64,000 nt of DNA from Rhypophila decipiens (lineage: Eukaryota > Ascomycota > Sordariomycetes > Sordariales > Naviculisporaceae), in assembly GCA_033297075.1 (NCBI GenBank), contig MU858081.1, positions 1-64,000 of the forward strand, in the 5' to 3' direction. How positions within the stretch are numbered: the stretch's first letter is position 1; each line of letters starts with the position of its first letter. Shown here in pieces: positions 47,806 to 61,544 of this stretch. The notes beneath the pieces were generated by a model. That model was not told the DNA's origin, searched no databases, and saw only the letters and a list, made by a program, of their open reading frames with translations. A program made the position numbers and the translations under genes.

Positions 47806-49486
47806 GATTCTGGGATCGGTCCACGGGTGAGGCTGGTCCATTTGGGGGAGCGCAGCTGGTGATGTCACCCTTTCACCTTCTTTTCTTTGTTTTCTTCTGT
47901 ATTTTGAGTCACTGGCTCGTTTCATTTGTCAATCACGGCCTCATGGAACTTTTTGTTTTGCCAAGCGTCTGGAGTTAAGTGGTGTTTGGGATATCTATGT
48001 CTGAGGGACCTTGTGTACGTTTTCTTTCATTGTCAGGATCTACATGGTGGTACTCCTGTTGTAATACGTGCAACGAACTAAATGCCCGGCCGAGAGAGGG
48101 CCATTCTTTAGTATATATATAGAGCAACGTCAATGTGCAAGATGGACCTTTGCAGTAGCTCGCTCATATGATTCCTTAGGGTAGTTTTACCATAGGTTTC
48201 CAAGAGAGTTACTACCCTACCTGCACGTACTGTCATGATCCCAGTCCGCGTTCTCCCCGTCTCCATTATGCTGCCTCGTTCCCTATGGTACACCTGCTGG
48301 GATTCTCGTATCACCTACCGCTTGTATCCAAGTCACCACGGATCACAACGTAGACCGACATGGCGCCGCTGACATTCCCAGTGCTTCTCCTCGAGACCAG
48401 ACCAAACCCACTTCACATACATCGGCTCTCGAGGACATGGTTCAGAACCTTGCTACCACTTTTCTCGATGATCTAACCATCACGATTCGTTACGCGAAAA
48501 ATCTGATAAGACAATCAAGCGCAACACGAGAAAGGGGCAGGGCACACAGCTCACACCGTTCTGGAATAGACAAGCCGAACCTGGCTCACATCGGATTACT
48601 TCCTAGACCAAGCCTTTGTGCTTCCTCGATCTTAAACAAGACAAGATTCTATCATCAATATCTGACATGACCCATTCATGAGCTATAGAACAATGGCCAC
48701 CGAGACTGGGAGATGGAACGATATCCCATACCATTGAACACTTGACTACCTCATCTCAAAAAGCACCTAGTCCAGTAGAGTATGGGTTCCATTCAAGTAT
48801 CTGGGCGTCGTGTCTCGTGTCGATAAGAGGCAGAATTCGGCTGTTTGGACTCGCAGATCATGCATTTTCCGGACGCTTCATGGAACAATTCCAGAATATT
48901 GGCCGCAACCAAAGAAACGGATATACTGAGTAACAGCCAAGGATAGAGTATTCATATATAAGAGACAATTACTATGTGCTGTGGATAACGATACATAAGA
49001 GTGTGGTGTGTTGGAGATTATCGATGTCAGAACTATCAAGGGCGCAGCGTTCACGGTTTACCATATCCGGTGCTGGAGAGTGAGAGCAGTAAGCCAGGAG
49101 ATTGGCATCCATACATGGTACTGCTTGACACACATGAGCACATCGATGGGTAGTCAAAAATGAGATAAATTCAGCATCGCCTAGGTTGTGGTATCTATAC
49201 GCTCGTCGCGGAGTCTATACCCGAAGTAAGAAAAGAGATAAAAAGCCCCACACCCAAAAGCTCGAACCGGCCCAGAAATATCATGAGATCGTTCATAAAA
49301 TCCCAAACACAGATCGTAAAGTGGGAAAAAGATAGATATAGGTGTCGCCTGAAATATCAGTGCCGAAGGCTTGAGCGGGTCCAAATTCAAGCCGCAATAC
49401 CAGTATAGTTAGTTATGCCAAGAAGAAAAAAGCCAACTCCAATGCGCCTTGAAAACCAAGTGTACGGATCGTGGCCCCGAAAAATA
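47806..49486. other. Convergent intergenic region
   Basis: Between the 3' ends of the DUF7053-like gene (+) and the CrzA-type gene (-). It contains several TATATA-type AT words (for example 48112-48122 and 48954-48960). No gene is supported. Confidence 0.45.
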
Positions 49487-51779
49487 TCAACGCCCGCCAG
49501 GATTACCGTAATCACTCGCGTATCCCATATCTCCAAAGTTCTCCTGCATCCCGCCGGGTCCAAAGCCAGTCCCCGGGCCGCTGACGTAGCCTCCCTCACC
49601 TTCGTCGTCATAATCACTGGCATCAAAGCTGCTTCTGCCGCTGATATCGTCGTCCATGCCGCTTCCACCGCCCATGTCATTAGTCCAAGGTATCTGCGCA
49701 AGAGCAGGATATTGCTGGAGCAATGCCTGTGGTAACGAGAAATTGCCATTCGCATCCATCGGGTAGGCGCCGGCGTTCGGATCCATCCCAGGCGCCATCA
49801 TCATACCTGGAGGAGGTTGCATGACCATGCCCTGGGCTGCCGCGTGCTGCATCCGTTGCTCGTTCCAGACGCGCTGCCGTTCAAGCATTTCCTCGTCAAG
49901 CAACGGCTTGATACATATCCTGCCGGCTTCCGACCGGAAATGTCGACCGAGGGCATCGGCACGTGCAAAGCGTCGGCCACAGCCCCACTGACCCCCTCCC
50001 TTGAGATCTCCCTTGCAGACAAACTTCTTCTCACCCGAATGCAGCCCTTCGTGGCGCTTGCGATCGTGCTGTCGCGCAAATGCCTTGCCACAAACGGTGC
50101 ATACAAATGGCCGCTCATCAGTGTGTGTTCGGAGGTGGGACCTCAGATTGTATGCTCTTGTGAAACGCTTGGGACATAAAGTGCACTGGAAAGTAGCAGG
50201 ATGTTTCTGAACACGTTTCGCACCCCCGGGCCCGCTTTCGCCCTGTGCGCCGGGTCCATTGTACTCTGGATCTGCTAGACGAAGCGCGATGGCATTGTTC
50301 TGCACCGCGGAGGTAGATTGACGTCTCCTGTTAGGTGAAATCGCACCGCTTCCGCTGCCAGACCGATCAAGCGGCGAGAGTGAACGAGACGAGGCTGCTG
50401 GGGAGTCCGCAGAAAGATTTGGCGAGAGGCTTCCCGATGCCGAGGGACTGCGGTTGAAAGAGCCGCCAGAGCCACTGTAGGGATCCGTCACAGCACGCTG
50501 TCGTGACGCTCTTGGCCGACCTGATAACAAGGGTTCTGGTTAGCTGTCTGCGGGATTTCCCTTCCGGGCCGTATCGCGCCGAAATCGACATACCTCTTTC
50601 AGGTGGAGTGAGCGAGTCAATATCCAAACTCTTTGGCTGCTCAAAGCCAATTCTCACAGGTGCCGGCGCGAAGTCAATGTTGATCGAAGGTGGAGCAGGC
50701 ATCTGGCCCTGCATATCCTGGTTGTCCTGAGGAAGCTGAGGAAATGCTTCGGGCTGTTGGGGCATAAACGACGCTGGTGGGCCATAGCTATTGTTCTGCG
50801 CCTGCTGTAGCAAGAATGTTGGCGGCTGATTTGGGTCCGGCAGCTGCTGAGGGAGAATGCGCGGCGAGATAGCTGGGCTGTGTGACGGGCTGCGAGCGCT
50901 GTGGTGATCAGATATGCTGAAGCTGCCAATCCCGTGGAGTTCTTGGTATAGGCCAGCGTCCTGTGGTCTTTGCATCGGTGAATGGCCTTGGTCAATTGGC
51001 TCGAAGGTATCTGAGCTGACGAGATGGGGAGAGGGCGCGGCAGACGAGACATCTGAGTACTCGGAAGGACTGCGCCTATGTCCTTGGAACTGAGGACCTG
51101 ACCTGCTCCAATCTATTTGGCCCGGGAGGAGAGCCGCTTCCGGACCCAGTGACACATTCCTTGAATGTCTTCCGGCCGAAGGAGGAAACTGGTGCTGATT
51201 AAAAGATGGCGAATGGTTCGCAGAGCCTGGTTGGTGGGCAGAGTCGCTCGCCAGGAGGTGAGGAGGGGTGGGGTTGTGGTTTTGGGCCATCATGTTCGGG
51301 TCGATGTTGCTGTCGTTTGCAAACAATGGCTGGCTAAACTGCTGCTCTCCGGCCGTCACAGGGAATATGGTGAAGTCGGGGGTTTCACCAAATGTCGGCG
51401 CCAGTAGGCTCTGTTGAAAGCTCCCTTGGGTCTGAGCTCCAAACGTATCGTCGGACTTGAAGCTATCAAAGGACGCGGTGGGATCAGCGAGGCCAGGCTG
51501 CGAGTAAGGCTGGGATTGCTGATTATTTAAAAAGCCCGAGTTATTGGAATCATACGCAGAGAAGTCAAGCTGGCCGGCGGGGTAATGCTCCGAGGTTGAG
51601 TTGATAACGCCCAGTCCTAATCCAATCGAGGGGGGCACGGATTCGTTCGGATTGGGAAAGCGGGCGGGCGACAGCGATGGTGAGTGGCTGTTCTTTATAT
51701 GAGGCTGTTGAAGGTTATGTCCGCCTCCTGTCGACGTGGCCGAGGGCGAGCGCCCGCGAGCCTGCTGTTGCTGGTCCAT
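49487..51779 (-). CDS. crzA: CrzA-type calcineurin-responsive C2H2 transcription factor
   Basis: Transcription factor expected to enter the nucleus after calcineurin dephosphorylation and drive calcium, cell-wall and ion-stress genes. Minus-strand exons 51779-50594 and 50520-49487 with a 73 bp intron give 739 residues. The N-terminal half is rich in Gln, Ser, Pro and Asn, with many SP sites. A PxIxIT-like docking motif, PSINID, lies at about residues 364-369. After the join (PPERGRPRASRQRAVTD) come a Ser-rich stretch and two C2H2 fingers: CTLCPKRFTRAYNLRSHLRTH and CTVCGKAFARQHDRKRHEGLH. A third, atypical finger follows (GCGRRFARADALGRHFRSE). Order and spacing match Crz1/CrzA. The C-terminus is Gly/Met/Asp-rich. 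Confidence 0.93.
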
Positions 51780-54408
51780 GGGACGCGATTCGGTCAGTGG
51801 TGTGCTCGGGAGCCGGGTGTGGTGTTGCTGTCTTTAGAATCGCGACGAGGCAGTATGGCAGTCAGCCTTCCAGGCACCGTGGCTGTGCTGAGGGGCAGTG
51901 CTTAGGCGAGCCTGCGAGCTGACGGACGGCTGCTTTGCTGGCAGCAGGATGCCAAGAAACAGCTCAAACCTCTAATGAGACAGGTGCACCTCTTCTTGGC
52001 CCTCACCGATACTGGAATCAGATAAGGGTCAAGAGAGACGATTTCTGTGATGAACCAATGTTGGGAATTGGCGACAGAAAAATAAACGAGACCGGCTTGA
52101 CTTGGTCACGAACGTGCAGGCGCTTTGTTCCTGGGCGATTCCCGACTGACTGGGGCCTCTACTCCAGCGCTTCCCCGAGAAAGAGGGGCACGAGAAGTCA
52201 GGGTCTTGGGGTCAAGCCTGCAACTGGAAGGGCGAATCCTTTTTAGCGTTGGTGGTTTGGTCTAAAAAAGATGCCAATTCCGACGTGTTGTTTGCTCAAC
52301 CCAGAAGTTTCGCAACAAAGTTGAAGAGTTGAGGTCTCGTTTCCTTCTGTTCTCGGATGCCGTCACTCTTTTGTTATCTCCTGGAATGTCCGTGTTGGCG
52401 GCAAAGGAAAAGCCTCGAATGGAAATAAGCAACTGTCAGTTGTCATCCGCGGTAGTGGGGTCAAGATATGGAGGGGCTAGTAAAGCAGTTGACGATCAGA
52501 CGGCGGCTACTGCTGAGAAGAGTATTTGCGAGGTGCCTAGCATTGACCGAGCCAAAGTCCCTTGTCGGACGTGATTGCAGCAAAACTTTGAGCGATAATT
52601 TATTGCTGTTGTCGTGCCCGCTGCTGTATTTGCGACGAGGATGCGCTTTTGGCGGAGAACGGGTCGGTGTGCGACTGGGTGAGCAGTAATCGGGCGACTG
52701 CAGGCGCGTGGGGAGCTTTGAGCTGCTTTCAGATGAGATCCGTCGCGGCGCAATCTTGCAATGGGACGAAAGAAGTATCGTCACGGTACTCGTGGTGGAT
52801 GGCGACAGACAACTGTATTACGTGAAAGCCAGTCACTGCGATGAATGATATTTGCAGGAAACTGAGAAATGCGAAGAGTCAAGCTGGAAGTTCAGTGTTC
52901 AGGGATGCGCTTGAATCCCCAAATTGGCAAAGTGCGGGAGATGGCAGGAGCAAAATCCGCAAAGGTAAGCGCGGGCGGTCCCCAGTTCACTGTTCAAGGC
53001 TTCAGGCTCGGAGTGAGCATTGCTGCATCGGGGGCCCGTGGGCCCGTGGACGACTTGAACGAACCAGAATCGCGGTCGAGACGCAGGTTCCCGGGGGCCT
53101 GTTGGTGATGGGCGGGTCTTGGACGGTAGCAATTGCCAAAATATGCCTGCCGAAACCGTACCCAAAAGACTTGAAATTCCAAATCCGCTCCGTTCATCTT
53201 GTATGGAATTCATGGAAAAACACTACGTCCGCGAGAATTTTCTTTTCACCCCCCAAGACAGCCCATCAACATTTCTCTACTTGTACGTCCGTAGACTCGG
53301 TCAGATCGGTCGGTAGGAAACGATTCGATCATGAAGTGCGTATCCGAGCAGCAACAAGCGTGAGACCGACCTTCGCTCAAGTCCCGCAGACATTGATCAT
53401 TCTGCTAACGGTTTGTTCTTGGGGAGTCGAGGTCATGACGGCGCCCGATGTTTTGCTTCGCCCCCTTCATGATGTTATTTGACTTATTGAATGGGGACAT
53501 CGTGCATTTCCTATTGCTTGATCCGGGCCATCTTGATTCGTTGCCCATACGCATCATCGTGAGAATTCTCATATATGTGCCTAGAAATTCGAGCCCTACA
53601 AAGCCCTATGAATCCCTCGGTTTCGGTAGACGTTAAGTCTAGGTACATGTACCTCGTTATTGGGGAATCTCGGCATTCGGCTAATATGTCCCATATATAG
53701 GGTACGTACCAGCTACGAGCTGATATCCAGTTCTCGGGCGAGACCACGGCGGCCCGCATGAAATTCTACCATGATGAGGCGCAGCGATGCCGCCCCAAGT
53801 TCTACTTGAATGGTCCGGGCCGTTGAAAGAAGCAGCAAGTGACTGGACGGAATTGTTCGGAACTCTCTCTCTCACTCATCCACGCTCACCAGGAACTGGA
53901 AAATGACAAAAGTGTCCAACAGTTATATGTCTAAGCCCCTCCATATATCCCATTCGACGAATAATATCGATGCCCGTTGTCCCATCCCACTGCATGTGTT
54001 TGAAGCTAGATCCTACTCAGTCACCGTATCAATGTGTTTGTGGTGTTTCATGCAGCCAAACGAGAGTGCCTCTGCTGCCTGGGCTCCAACGGACACAAGA
54101 TAGAGTATCTAACAGTCGGCTTGCAGTCCAAATAACCATGTTTGCCATGAGTTTCGTGCCACCAACGCCGTCACCGTTCAATTACACGTGCTCGGCGGTG
54201 AGAGGAGAAGTCACTATCTTACACGAGTCTTTCTCTACCCATAACGCCACCACAGCCATCATGCCTTTATTTTTAGAACCACCCTGGTATACCTAACCCA
54301 TCTATACTCTACCAGAACACCCAAACTCCGAGTAAAAATCACGAGTATGCCATCTACACGCGTAGTCGTACAATAACACCAAGAAACTCTCAAGTCTCGG
54401 CAGCATCT
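51780..54408. other. Intergenic region upstream of the crzA-type gene
   Basis: About 2.6 kb, including the regulator's promoter and the 3' UTR of the alternative oxidase gene. Short frames only; none shows a family signature. Confidence 0.45.
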
Positions 54409-55631
54409 TCAACCAATTACCTCACTGCGCTCATACCCTGTTGGCTTCAGATGTGGGTTCGGCTTGTGCATGTGCTCGCCAGCTCCCACCTTGTAATCGC
54501 TCACGAAAGGGTTCGGATCCTCCTTTTGGTTGAGGTTGCTCAAAGTATGGTTGACCCCTCGGTGGACGGCCTCGTCTGCCCGGATGTACATGATGAGGTC
54601 TCTCATCGTCCGCTTCCCCTCAGGCATATGCCAGTATGTGATGGCAAGCTCGGGGATCTGGAACTTGGGGTCCGACCACTTGGGAAGATCGCCTCGCTCA
54701 ATCTCCCTAATGCAACGTGTGTAAGTGTGGACGGCCTCTTCCTCAAGGTATCCAACGAACCGATGCGTGATCTTGGGCGAGATGAGGTAGCTGATGAATA
54801 GCGCGTTGAAGAAGACGCCCTGGGCACCCATGATCATAGTCTTCATGAACCATCCAGGCTCAGACATTTTCATAAAGGTCAGCAAGTGCATCCGTTCGTT
54901 GTATGATTCCTCAAGGAGCGTCTCGATCCAACCGTTGTCTCGTTTGAGATGGCGCAGGCTTTCCAGATGTCGCAGCATACCGGCAACCATTCCAGGAACG
55001 CCGGCGATTGACTCGAGGAATATGAAGCGTACCAGCTACAGAGACATCTGTCAGTATCCTCTAGGACAAGAGTCACTTTGGCGCAGGGCCCGGGTGGTTG
55101 CACTTACCCATTGAGCTTCAGTCAGGGGCTGTTCGGCAGATGTGGCTGTTGTTGGATTTTTCTTGTCTACCTGCTGTTGAGGTCTTATACCAGTCGCAAT
55201 ATCTGTTGCCCATCTGGATTTTGATGTCAGAGGAACGAAATGGAAAAGCCAAGCAGTTCATGTACATACCGGCACATGCGAACCAGTTTCCATGCCATCC
55301 AGTCTCCCACAGTCTTTGGTGGTCGATGCTCAGGAACGACAGAGAGCATCTCCTGCTCGGTGTATCCATGATGTGGCCATGCCGGCGGTGTCTTCCTGAT
55401 GTATGCTGTCTCCTTGGCTGGGAAGAAGTCACGTAGCTGAGTAGCTCTTGTTGTTGAGAAGTACCGTGGCGATGGGAGATGATGCCCTCGGGAGTCGGGA
55501 GCAACAACTCGAGCTCCAACGGCAAACGCAAGAGCAGAAAACTGCGTCTGGTGGACAGGAATAAGGCCTCGGCCAAGATGTACCGCCCGATGAGGCTGGT
55601 ACAATGCCCTGCTGACTGTAGAGGATATCAT
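54409..55631 (-). CDS. aoxA: Mitochondrial alternative oxidase
   Basis: Di-iron ubiquinol oxidase of the inner mitochondrial membrane, giving cyanide-resistant respiration without proton pumping. Minus-strand exons 55631-55270, 55213-55108 and 55035-54409, introns 56 and 72 bp, give 364 residues. An Arg/Ser-rich presequence ends around RYFSTTRA, a typical cleavage region. The mature part has [20 protein letters not shown]. All iron ligands are present: Glu in [10 protein letters not shown], Glu and His in [10 protein letters not shown], Glu in [10 protein letters not shown], and Glu and His in [12 protein letters not shown]. Two hydrophobic helices flank the second and third motifs. The start at ATG 55631 was preferred over an upstream frame extension (to 55754) because it begins the presequence. 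Confidence 0.96.
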
Positions 55632-57254
55632 TTGCAAATGCTGTTGACCTCTGTATATCAAGTGAGGTGTGGTTGATTTTCCATGCAGAGAGAACAGGAC
55701 AAGACATGAGAGAAGAAAGTCGCGAACATTATGATTTATATCAAAACATGTCACACATAACTACCACGTTTATTTGGCCAAACGGGGGCGGCGAGGTTGC
55801 CGTGAAAGACCGTAAGCTCGGAACAAGATTGGGAACCGTGCTGGTGACCTGATCCAGCTGGGGTTGAGAGACCGGCTTTGCCCGTGCCAGAACGAGGCTT
55901 TGCTCCATGAGAGGTATCTGCGTGCCCCGATTGGGCCGGTGACTGAAAGACCACTCATTATGCTCATCAAGTGGCTTGCGGCGAATGAACTCGGGGAACA
56001 TCCACGCCAACTTCGTGTTCAGCGCGTGTAAGATTGATGGAGCTGAGTCACCTGGCCATTTGGAGGAATGCCCTCCACGCGGAATATGTCGGGGTCTTTG
56101 AGCAAGATTCAGGGCGGGAATCCGCTATATTATCGTGGGTCGGCGACCAGCAACCCTATTTTTGGTTAGATTGACAAACTGTTTCAAGTTCTTTGTGTGA
56201 ATTCGTCAAAGCATGAGTTGAAAGTCAACTGTAGCAATTGTCATGGATGTTGATCGAGTGAAAGAGTGAAAGGGTTGCAGAAGCCTATCATTCTTTCCAT
56301 TTGTGAACGGCTGGCAACAGAGCAAGGTACAGTGCCAACTGGTTCGAAAAATGAGCTGTGAAATGATTCACAAACACCTTCAACAACCTCTGAATATAAA
56401 TACAATCAATCTCTTAAATACGTCAAAGGGGCGTGTAGTAGTTTATGAAAAGCCGCTGCGTTGTTGTACTATTTCATGCCCCATTTTCAGTTGAGTGCCA
56501 AAATGCCGCTAGCGGCACATTTTGCCGTGCTGATATCAATGAGACAGACCCCTTACTTGAAAGCAACAATGGGCCTAACGAGCAATTATGTACAAGATGA
56601 ATTTTTAATCATTTGCTGCCCTCTATCACGTTGTCTCCAAGAATGATGATCGTGAACTTTCCGTGTGTTGATAGCACTAGTGTACAGTGGCCCTTGCTCT
56701 CTTCACAATGTCGCACTGTGACGTCAAGGGCCAAGGGGGAAGGAAGTCATAAATAGAGGGGCAGAGGGGTTTGCTCATGGTGGGGTCGAAATGGGTGACA
56801 GTTTTTATATAGTACTGCAGTATCTACGTCTGTATCCGTACAAGCATCTCGTCCAGACAGCAGGCCCCAAAGGACGCTGGTCGATGAGATGACAGAAATA
56901 GAATCCCTTGAAGACGATGGGTAAATCGGGCAACCGTATCTTATAGAGAATCAGCTTATCAGTGTACAAGTAGATGGACGTTTGGTGGACACCGTTCTTG
57001 ACGTGTGGCACAACCCCAAAACCTTAAGCCGCAGCAACATTGTGACTGCTAGGCTCTGGTTGACACCCACACTCTAAATTTTTCCCCCTCAAGCGACCTG
57101 AAGAATTTCCTGCTGCCCAACTTCCAGGTTCGCAACCCACATTTCTTTTCGCTCTCTCCCGGTTGAAACAGAAAAGCCACCGGCTTTGGCCTTTAGAACC
57201 TCTGGTCCTTCACCATCTCATCTCTACGAGAAACAAATAAATACCGTTAAAAAC
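55632..57254. other. Divergent intergenic region (AOX / eIF3j)
   Basis: About 1.6 kb that must contain both promoters. Open frames are short. No regulatory motif can be assigned with confidence. Confidence 0.45.
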
Positions 57255-58414
57255 ATGCCTGCTCCGGCGAAACGGTGGGGTAAGTTCGACAATCATTTCT
57301 CTTTTGTGCGCAACCCCGCCGCGAAATGCCACGTCTCCTGCCCCTCTATCCCTCTGCCGGAGGTGAACAGATGGACGACACGGCACCAGCGATCCCGTTG
57401 CAATCAGTTCACTAAACCAAGATTATCGACGTTAAAACAACCGAGTCGGCCGCTAACTATCGCAAACAGAGGATGAAGAGGAAGACTCCTCGAGCTCTGC
57501 TCCCGATTCTCCGGTTGTTGGTGCCGTCCGGCGCAACAACAAGTTCGACGATGAGGAGGCTGAGGATAGCGATGTATGTTGCCCCCTTTGCCCTATACCG
57601 TTTCTACACCAAGTCCAACTGACAGGAATGATCCTCGTCATAGGTACTAGAATCCTGGGACGCTGCCGAGGACTCGGAGGTCGAGCGCGAGAAAGCGAAG
57701 AAGGCTGAGGAGGCCAAGGCCAAGGCGGAAGCCGAAGCTGCCGCAAAAAAGAAGTCGAAAGCGCAGCGCATCGCCGAACGTCAAGCCGCCCGCGCAGCCT
57801 TGGACGCTGAAGAAGATGATTCTAGTGACGACGAGACAGAGGCGCAAAAGCGGGAACGTCTCCGCCGAACCGAGAAGGAGGCCGACCTTCGCCACGCACA
57901 AGATCTCTTTGGTGAAATCGGCATCAGCGCCAACCGTAAAGCAACTACTGTTGGGGTTATCGCGATTGATCCGAAGGACCCGAACAACACCATCAACCTT
58001 GCCGAGCTGCCGTTCTTCAACCCGCAGACCAAGACCCAATTCGAGAATATGCGCAACACTTTGATTCCTGTCATTGGTGGAAACTCCAAGAAGCCACACT
58101 ACGCTCTCTTTCTGCAGGAGTTCTCAAAGCAGTTGGCCAAGGACCTCCCAAGCGACCAGATCAAAAAGATTGCCAGTACCTTGACGGCCCTTAGCAACGA
58201 GAAATTGAAGGAAGAGAAGGCCGCAGAAAAGGGAGGCAAGAAGTCCAAGGCTGCGAAGACTAAGACCACTCTCGCTGGCGTCAGCCGTGGGCCTGCGTTA
58301 GCAGATACTACTGTCTATGATGATGAGGCCTTTGGAGAGTAAGTTGCCTCCATTCTTTATTAAAGTAGCTACACTTGCTAACTTCCTCCTCACCACAGTG
58401 ACGACTTCATGTGA
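57255..58414 (+). CDS. HCR1: Translation initiation factor eIF3 subunit J (Hcr1)
   Basis: Loosely bound eIF3 subunit that contacts the 40S decoding centre and also aids ribosome recycling. Four exons, 57255-57279, 57470-57573, 57644-58338 and 58399-58414, with introns of 190, 70 and 60 bp, give 279 residues. The 25-base first exon supplies MPAPAKRW and joins to EDEEEDSSSSAPDSP. The acidic N-terminus with VLESWDAAEDSEVE is typical. A Lys/Ala/Glu coiled coil follows (about residues 60-105), then the conserved DLFGEIGIS and FFNPQTKTQFENMRNTLIP. The final 16-base exon completes GDDDFM, the family's C-terminal signature. Both terminal mini-exons were found from those signatures. Confidence 0.93.
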
Positions 58415-59254
58415 AGATGTCCTCCTGAAAATGAATCGGGTGCAGCACTGCGCTCTACATTGATATCGACCTTACTAGCAAAGCAATTGCGTGAGGAGGA
58501 ACAAGGAGCCCAAGCGCTCGTGGTCGAAACCTCAACCGGTTCAATAGACGCAGAATAGAGAAAGCGAGATGTTGCAAATGATCCGTGGTGGATACGCTCA
58601 ACTGACGTGGTGCTCTTGGGTCTGGCCAAAAGAACGAAACCCAGAAATCTTCCGATTCTCTTGTCATCTACTCATACCAACCATGTTGACGAGTATTCGT
58701 CAAGAGAATATCCCGAGTTCAAGGTCAAAACTGACTATCGTCCGGGCTGGGTTGGGTGTGATCTACCCGCAGTCGTACGTGGGAGCGAAGCTTGAAGGTA
58801 GATATAGCAAACGGGCAGAAATGGGAATTCATGTTTTCTGAGGCACCAGTTCAGTTTCAATCTCGTCATTCATACCACGAGTTAGCGTTGTAGAACATAG
58901 AATGCATGTGATGAGGGATATTGTGTTAAGACCATGTTGTTTGGGTATCAGTTACTTTATTTCATTTTTTTAATATTTGAAGCGTCCTGTCATCAATTCA
59001 CCTCGCCATCAAAGATTATGGAGAAATAATGACCCATAATCAAGCCAACGCCTGATTACATATATGTGTAGTCAACCAAATATAAAAACCTCCGCCGGAG
59101 GTGCCCCATGCATCCAGCTCGTTTTCTTTTCCTTCGTCTCCCTCGTAGAAATACATGATATCGCAAAGCAAAGAGCAGGGAGAGACATAATACAGTATTG
59201 TTGTAAAGGAAAATGGGGACCGAAAAAGCGCAAACGTGGGAAAGATGTATCCTC
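58415..59254. other. Convergent intergenic region
   Basis: 3' regions of eIF3j (+) and MDM31 (-). It is AT-richer near 58930-59090. No gene is seen. Confidence 0.5.
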
Positions 59255-61544
59255 CTACATCAAATCACCAGCTACGCCGGCTAGTAATGCATGGACAAAA
59301 AGACTTACTGTCCACAATCCCACGCGCTTGAACCTCCGGACACGGCTCTGTTGGTCTTCCACACTACGAGCAAAAGCAGAATACACTTCCGCGCTCGTGT
59401 CATCCAGCAATCCGCAGTCCCAAACCGACCACGAGCCGTCAAAGTCCGTGGCTCGTTTGATGATGCGGCAGTTAATTGGGATATACGTTCGTTTGGCGTT
59501 GATGTACGCCACTATAGGCCGCACGAGGGCCTGGTTAACATAGCTGATATGTGGGTTGTTGAATAATGGCACCGCTGCGCGGACATCGTTGAGAGAGATG
59601 CGCATGTCCATCACCAGGTAAGATGGAGCGTCTTCGGAAGGGAAGAGCTCGGTGTGATGTCGTTGTTCTGGACTCACTTGCTCCTGTGCGACTTTGGTTT
59701 CTTGGTCTATGGTTTGGCTGCCGCGCTCTTCGTCACGGGCTCCACTACCGTCGAGAATCCTGAGGTATCGGCTACTCGTTACGGCCTCCTCCATCTTGTC
59801 GTAAAACTCGGAAACGACCTTGCCTATGCCCTCTTCCGCATCCGCTGGGAACATGATGTCCGCTACGATGTCAACATTCCCCTCGTAGATCCATCCAAAT
59901 GGACCATCGACTCCCCGATTCAGATGGTCGATTTTGAGACCATCGATTCGCACCCGAGAGAATTTCTTCCATGCGGCGTGCGCACCGAATTCATCGTGGC
60001 GGTGGGGTTCTGACGCAGATATGCCGTGGATTTGTCTTGGGTGGAAGGTAAATAGTGATCCATCATATGACCCTGACATATGGGAGGCAGAAAGAAAGTC
60101 GTAAAACAGCCATTGCTTGCGAAGCTGGGGAAGCTCGCATGAGAATATTGAGACCGAAAATGGACGGAAACCATCTGGCTGGTGGATGGTCACCAACAAA
60201 TCCTCGAGCTTGAAATAGTCCAGTTCGAAATCTCCAGGGTTGTGTTCGTGTCGGTGAGAGAGAGGGTCTTCGTCGTCTGCCGACCATTTCACTGATGTTC
60301 TGTCCACAACTCCACGCACACCTTTGACCTCGACATCCTTCAACAGTCCTTTCCCATTCCACCATTTGAGAAAGGAGAGAGTCACATTGACAGTGTCAAT
60401 TGTGACATCAAACTGTGTATAATTCCCATCGTCTTCTTCAGCCAATGCCGCTTCATGGCCTGCCTGCCTTGCTGCTGCCTCTTCTGCTGCGGCGTTTGAG
60501 GAACCCTTGGTGACAGTCGAGCGGCCTTGGCCCGGCCTCCTTGATACGAAGACATTGCGAAAGGTAATCACGTTATCCTTCCACTTGGGAACGATTGCCG
60601 ATTCGAACACGACTGTGAGGCCCGCTGATTGGGTCAGGTAGTCTCCAATCCATTTCGCCAAAGTTTCTATAGAATCCTGTTAGTCCTGTCACAGTGAAAC
60701 AGTTTGACAGCTGACGGCGTGGAGATGCCTTACCTTGAGCGAAAACGGTATTGATAGTCAAGATAATTAACGAGAAAAATGTCGTGGTACCGACTAAAAT
60801 CCAGACGATATGCCCAAAAACAAACCAGGACACGAAAGCGCCCCATTCGTCGGCGTTCCAAGGTCGCATACTTCGGATAGAGAACCACTTGAACCGCACC
60901 TTCAACCGATCCCAGAATCCACTTGCTGCAGCTAGAAGCTCTTCCTTCGTTGGGCGATGTGGCATTTTGGGTAGGTGTAGATATTTGGACATGGAATCGG
61001 CCAAGGTCTCGTGCTCGGGTCGAGGAGGATCGATCGGCGGTGTTTTGTCGGTCGTACTGTGTTCGGAGGGTCGTGGCTGCTGGGTCGAGGATAAATTGCT
61101 TTTATTTTCATCTCCTTTTGGGATTGAGCTCATGGCCCTCTTCGGAACAAGTCCATGATATCGTTCTTTGGCCCTATGGCTGCTCAACAGGGCCTGGCGA
61201 GCCAACTGGCTGATCCTTGCTTTCTGTACAACATTGCCGGTAAGAACGGGATCAGCAGCTAAGGCGCATGTTGCGACGACTGAACTGGCAGATGGCGGGC
61301 CGGAGTTGAATCCCACCAGGAGCAAACCCCCAGAGGTGCAGCTCCTTCGTATATTGCTGGTGGGGGGTGTTCGAAACTGGAGAGTCGGGGCGAACCATCG
61401 CGACGAGTGCAATAATCGGACGGGTTGGCCGACTCTTGGAGAGGACTCTCGAAGAGCTTTTCCTGAGACAGTATTGACCGACTCGAGGATCGAGGCCCAG
61501 AGGCGACGGCCCAGCTGGGTCGTCGTAGTGGTGCTAGGAGGCAT
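59255..61544 (-). CDS. MDM31: Mitochondrial distribution and morphology protein Mdm31
   Basis: Inner-membrane protein involved in mitochondrial shape, nucleoid inheritance and lipid homeostasis. Minus-strand exons 61544-60734 and 60666-59255 with a 67 bp intron give 740 residues. The long N-terminus is basic and Ser/Thr-rich, consistent with a presequence. A first membrane region lies at about residues 235-268 (AFVSWFVFGHIVWILVGTTT and SLIILTINTVFA). After the join (FAQETLAKWIGDYL) comes the large conserved domain with WKDNVITFRNVFVSRRPG, SFLKWWNGKGLLKDVEVKG and FGWIYEGNVDIVADIMFP. A second membrane segment closes the protein (LWTVSLFVHALLAGVAG). Length and order agree with the Mdm31/32 family. 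Confidence 0.93.
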
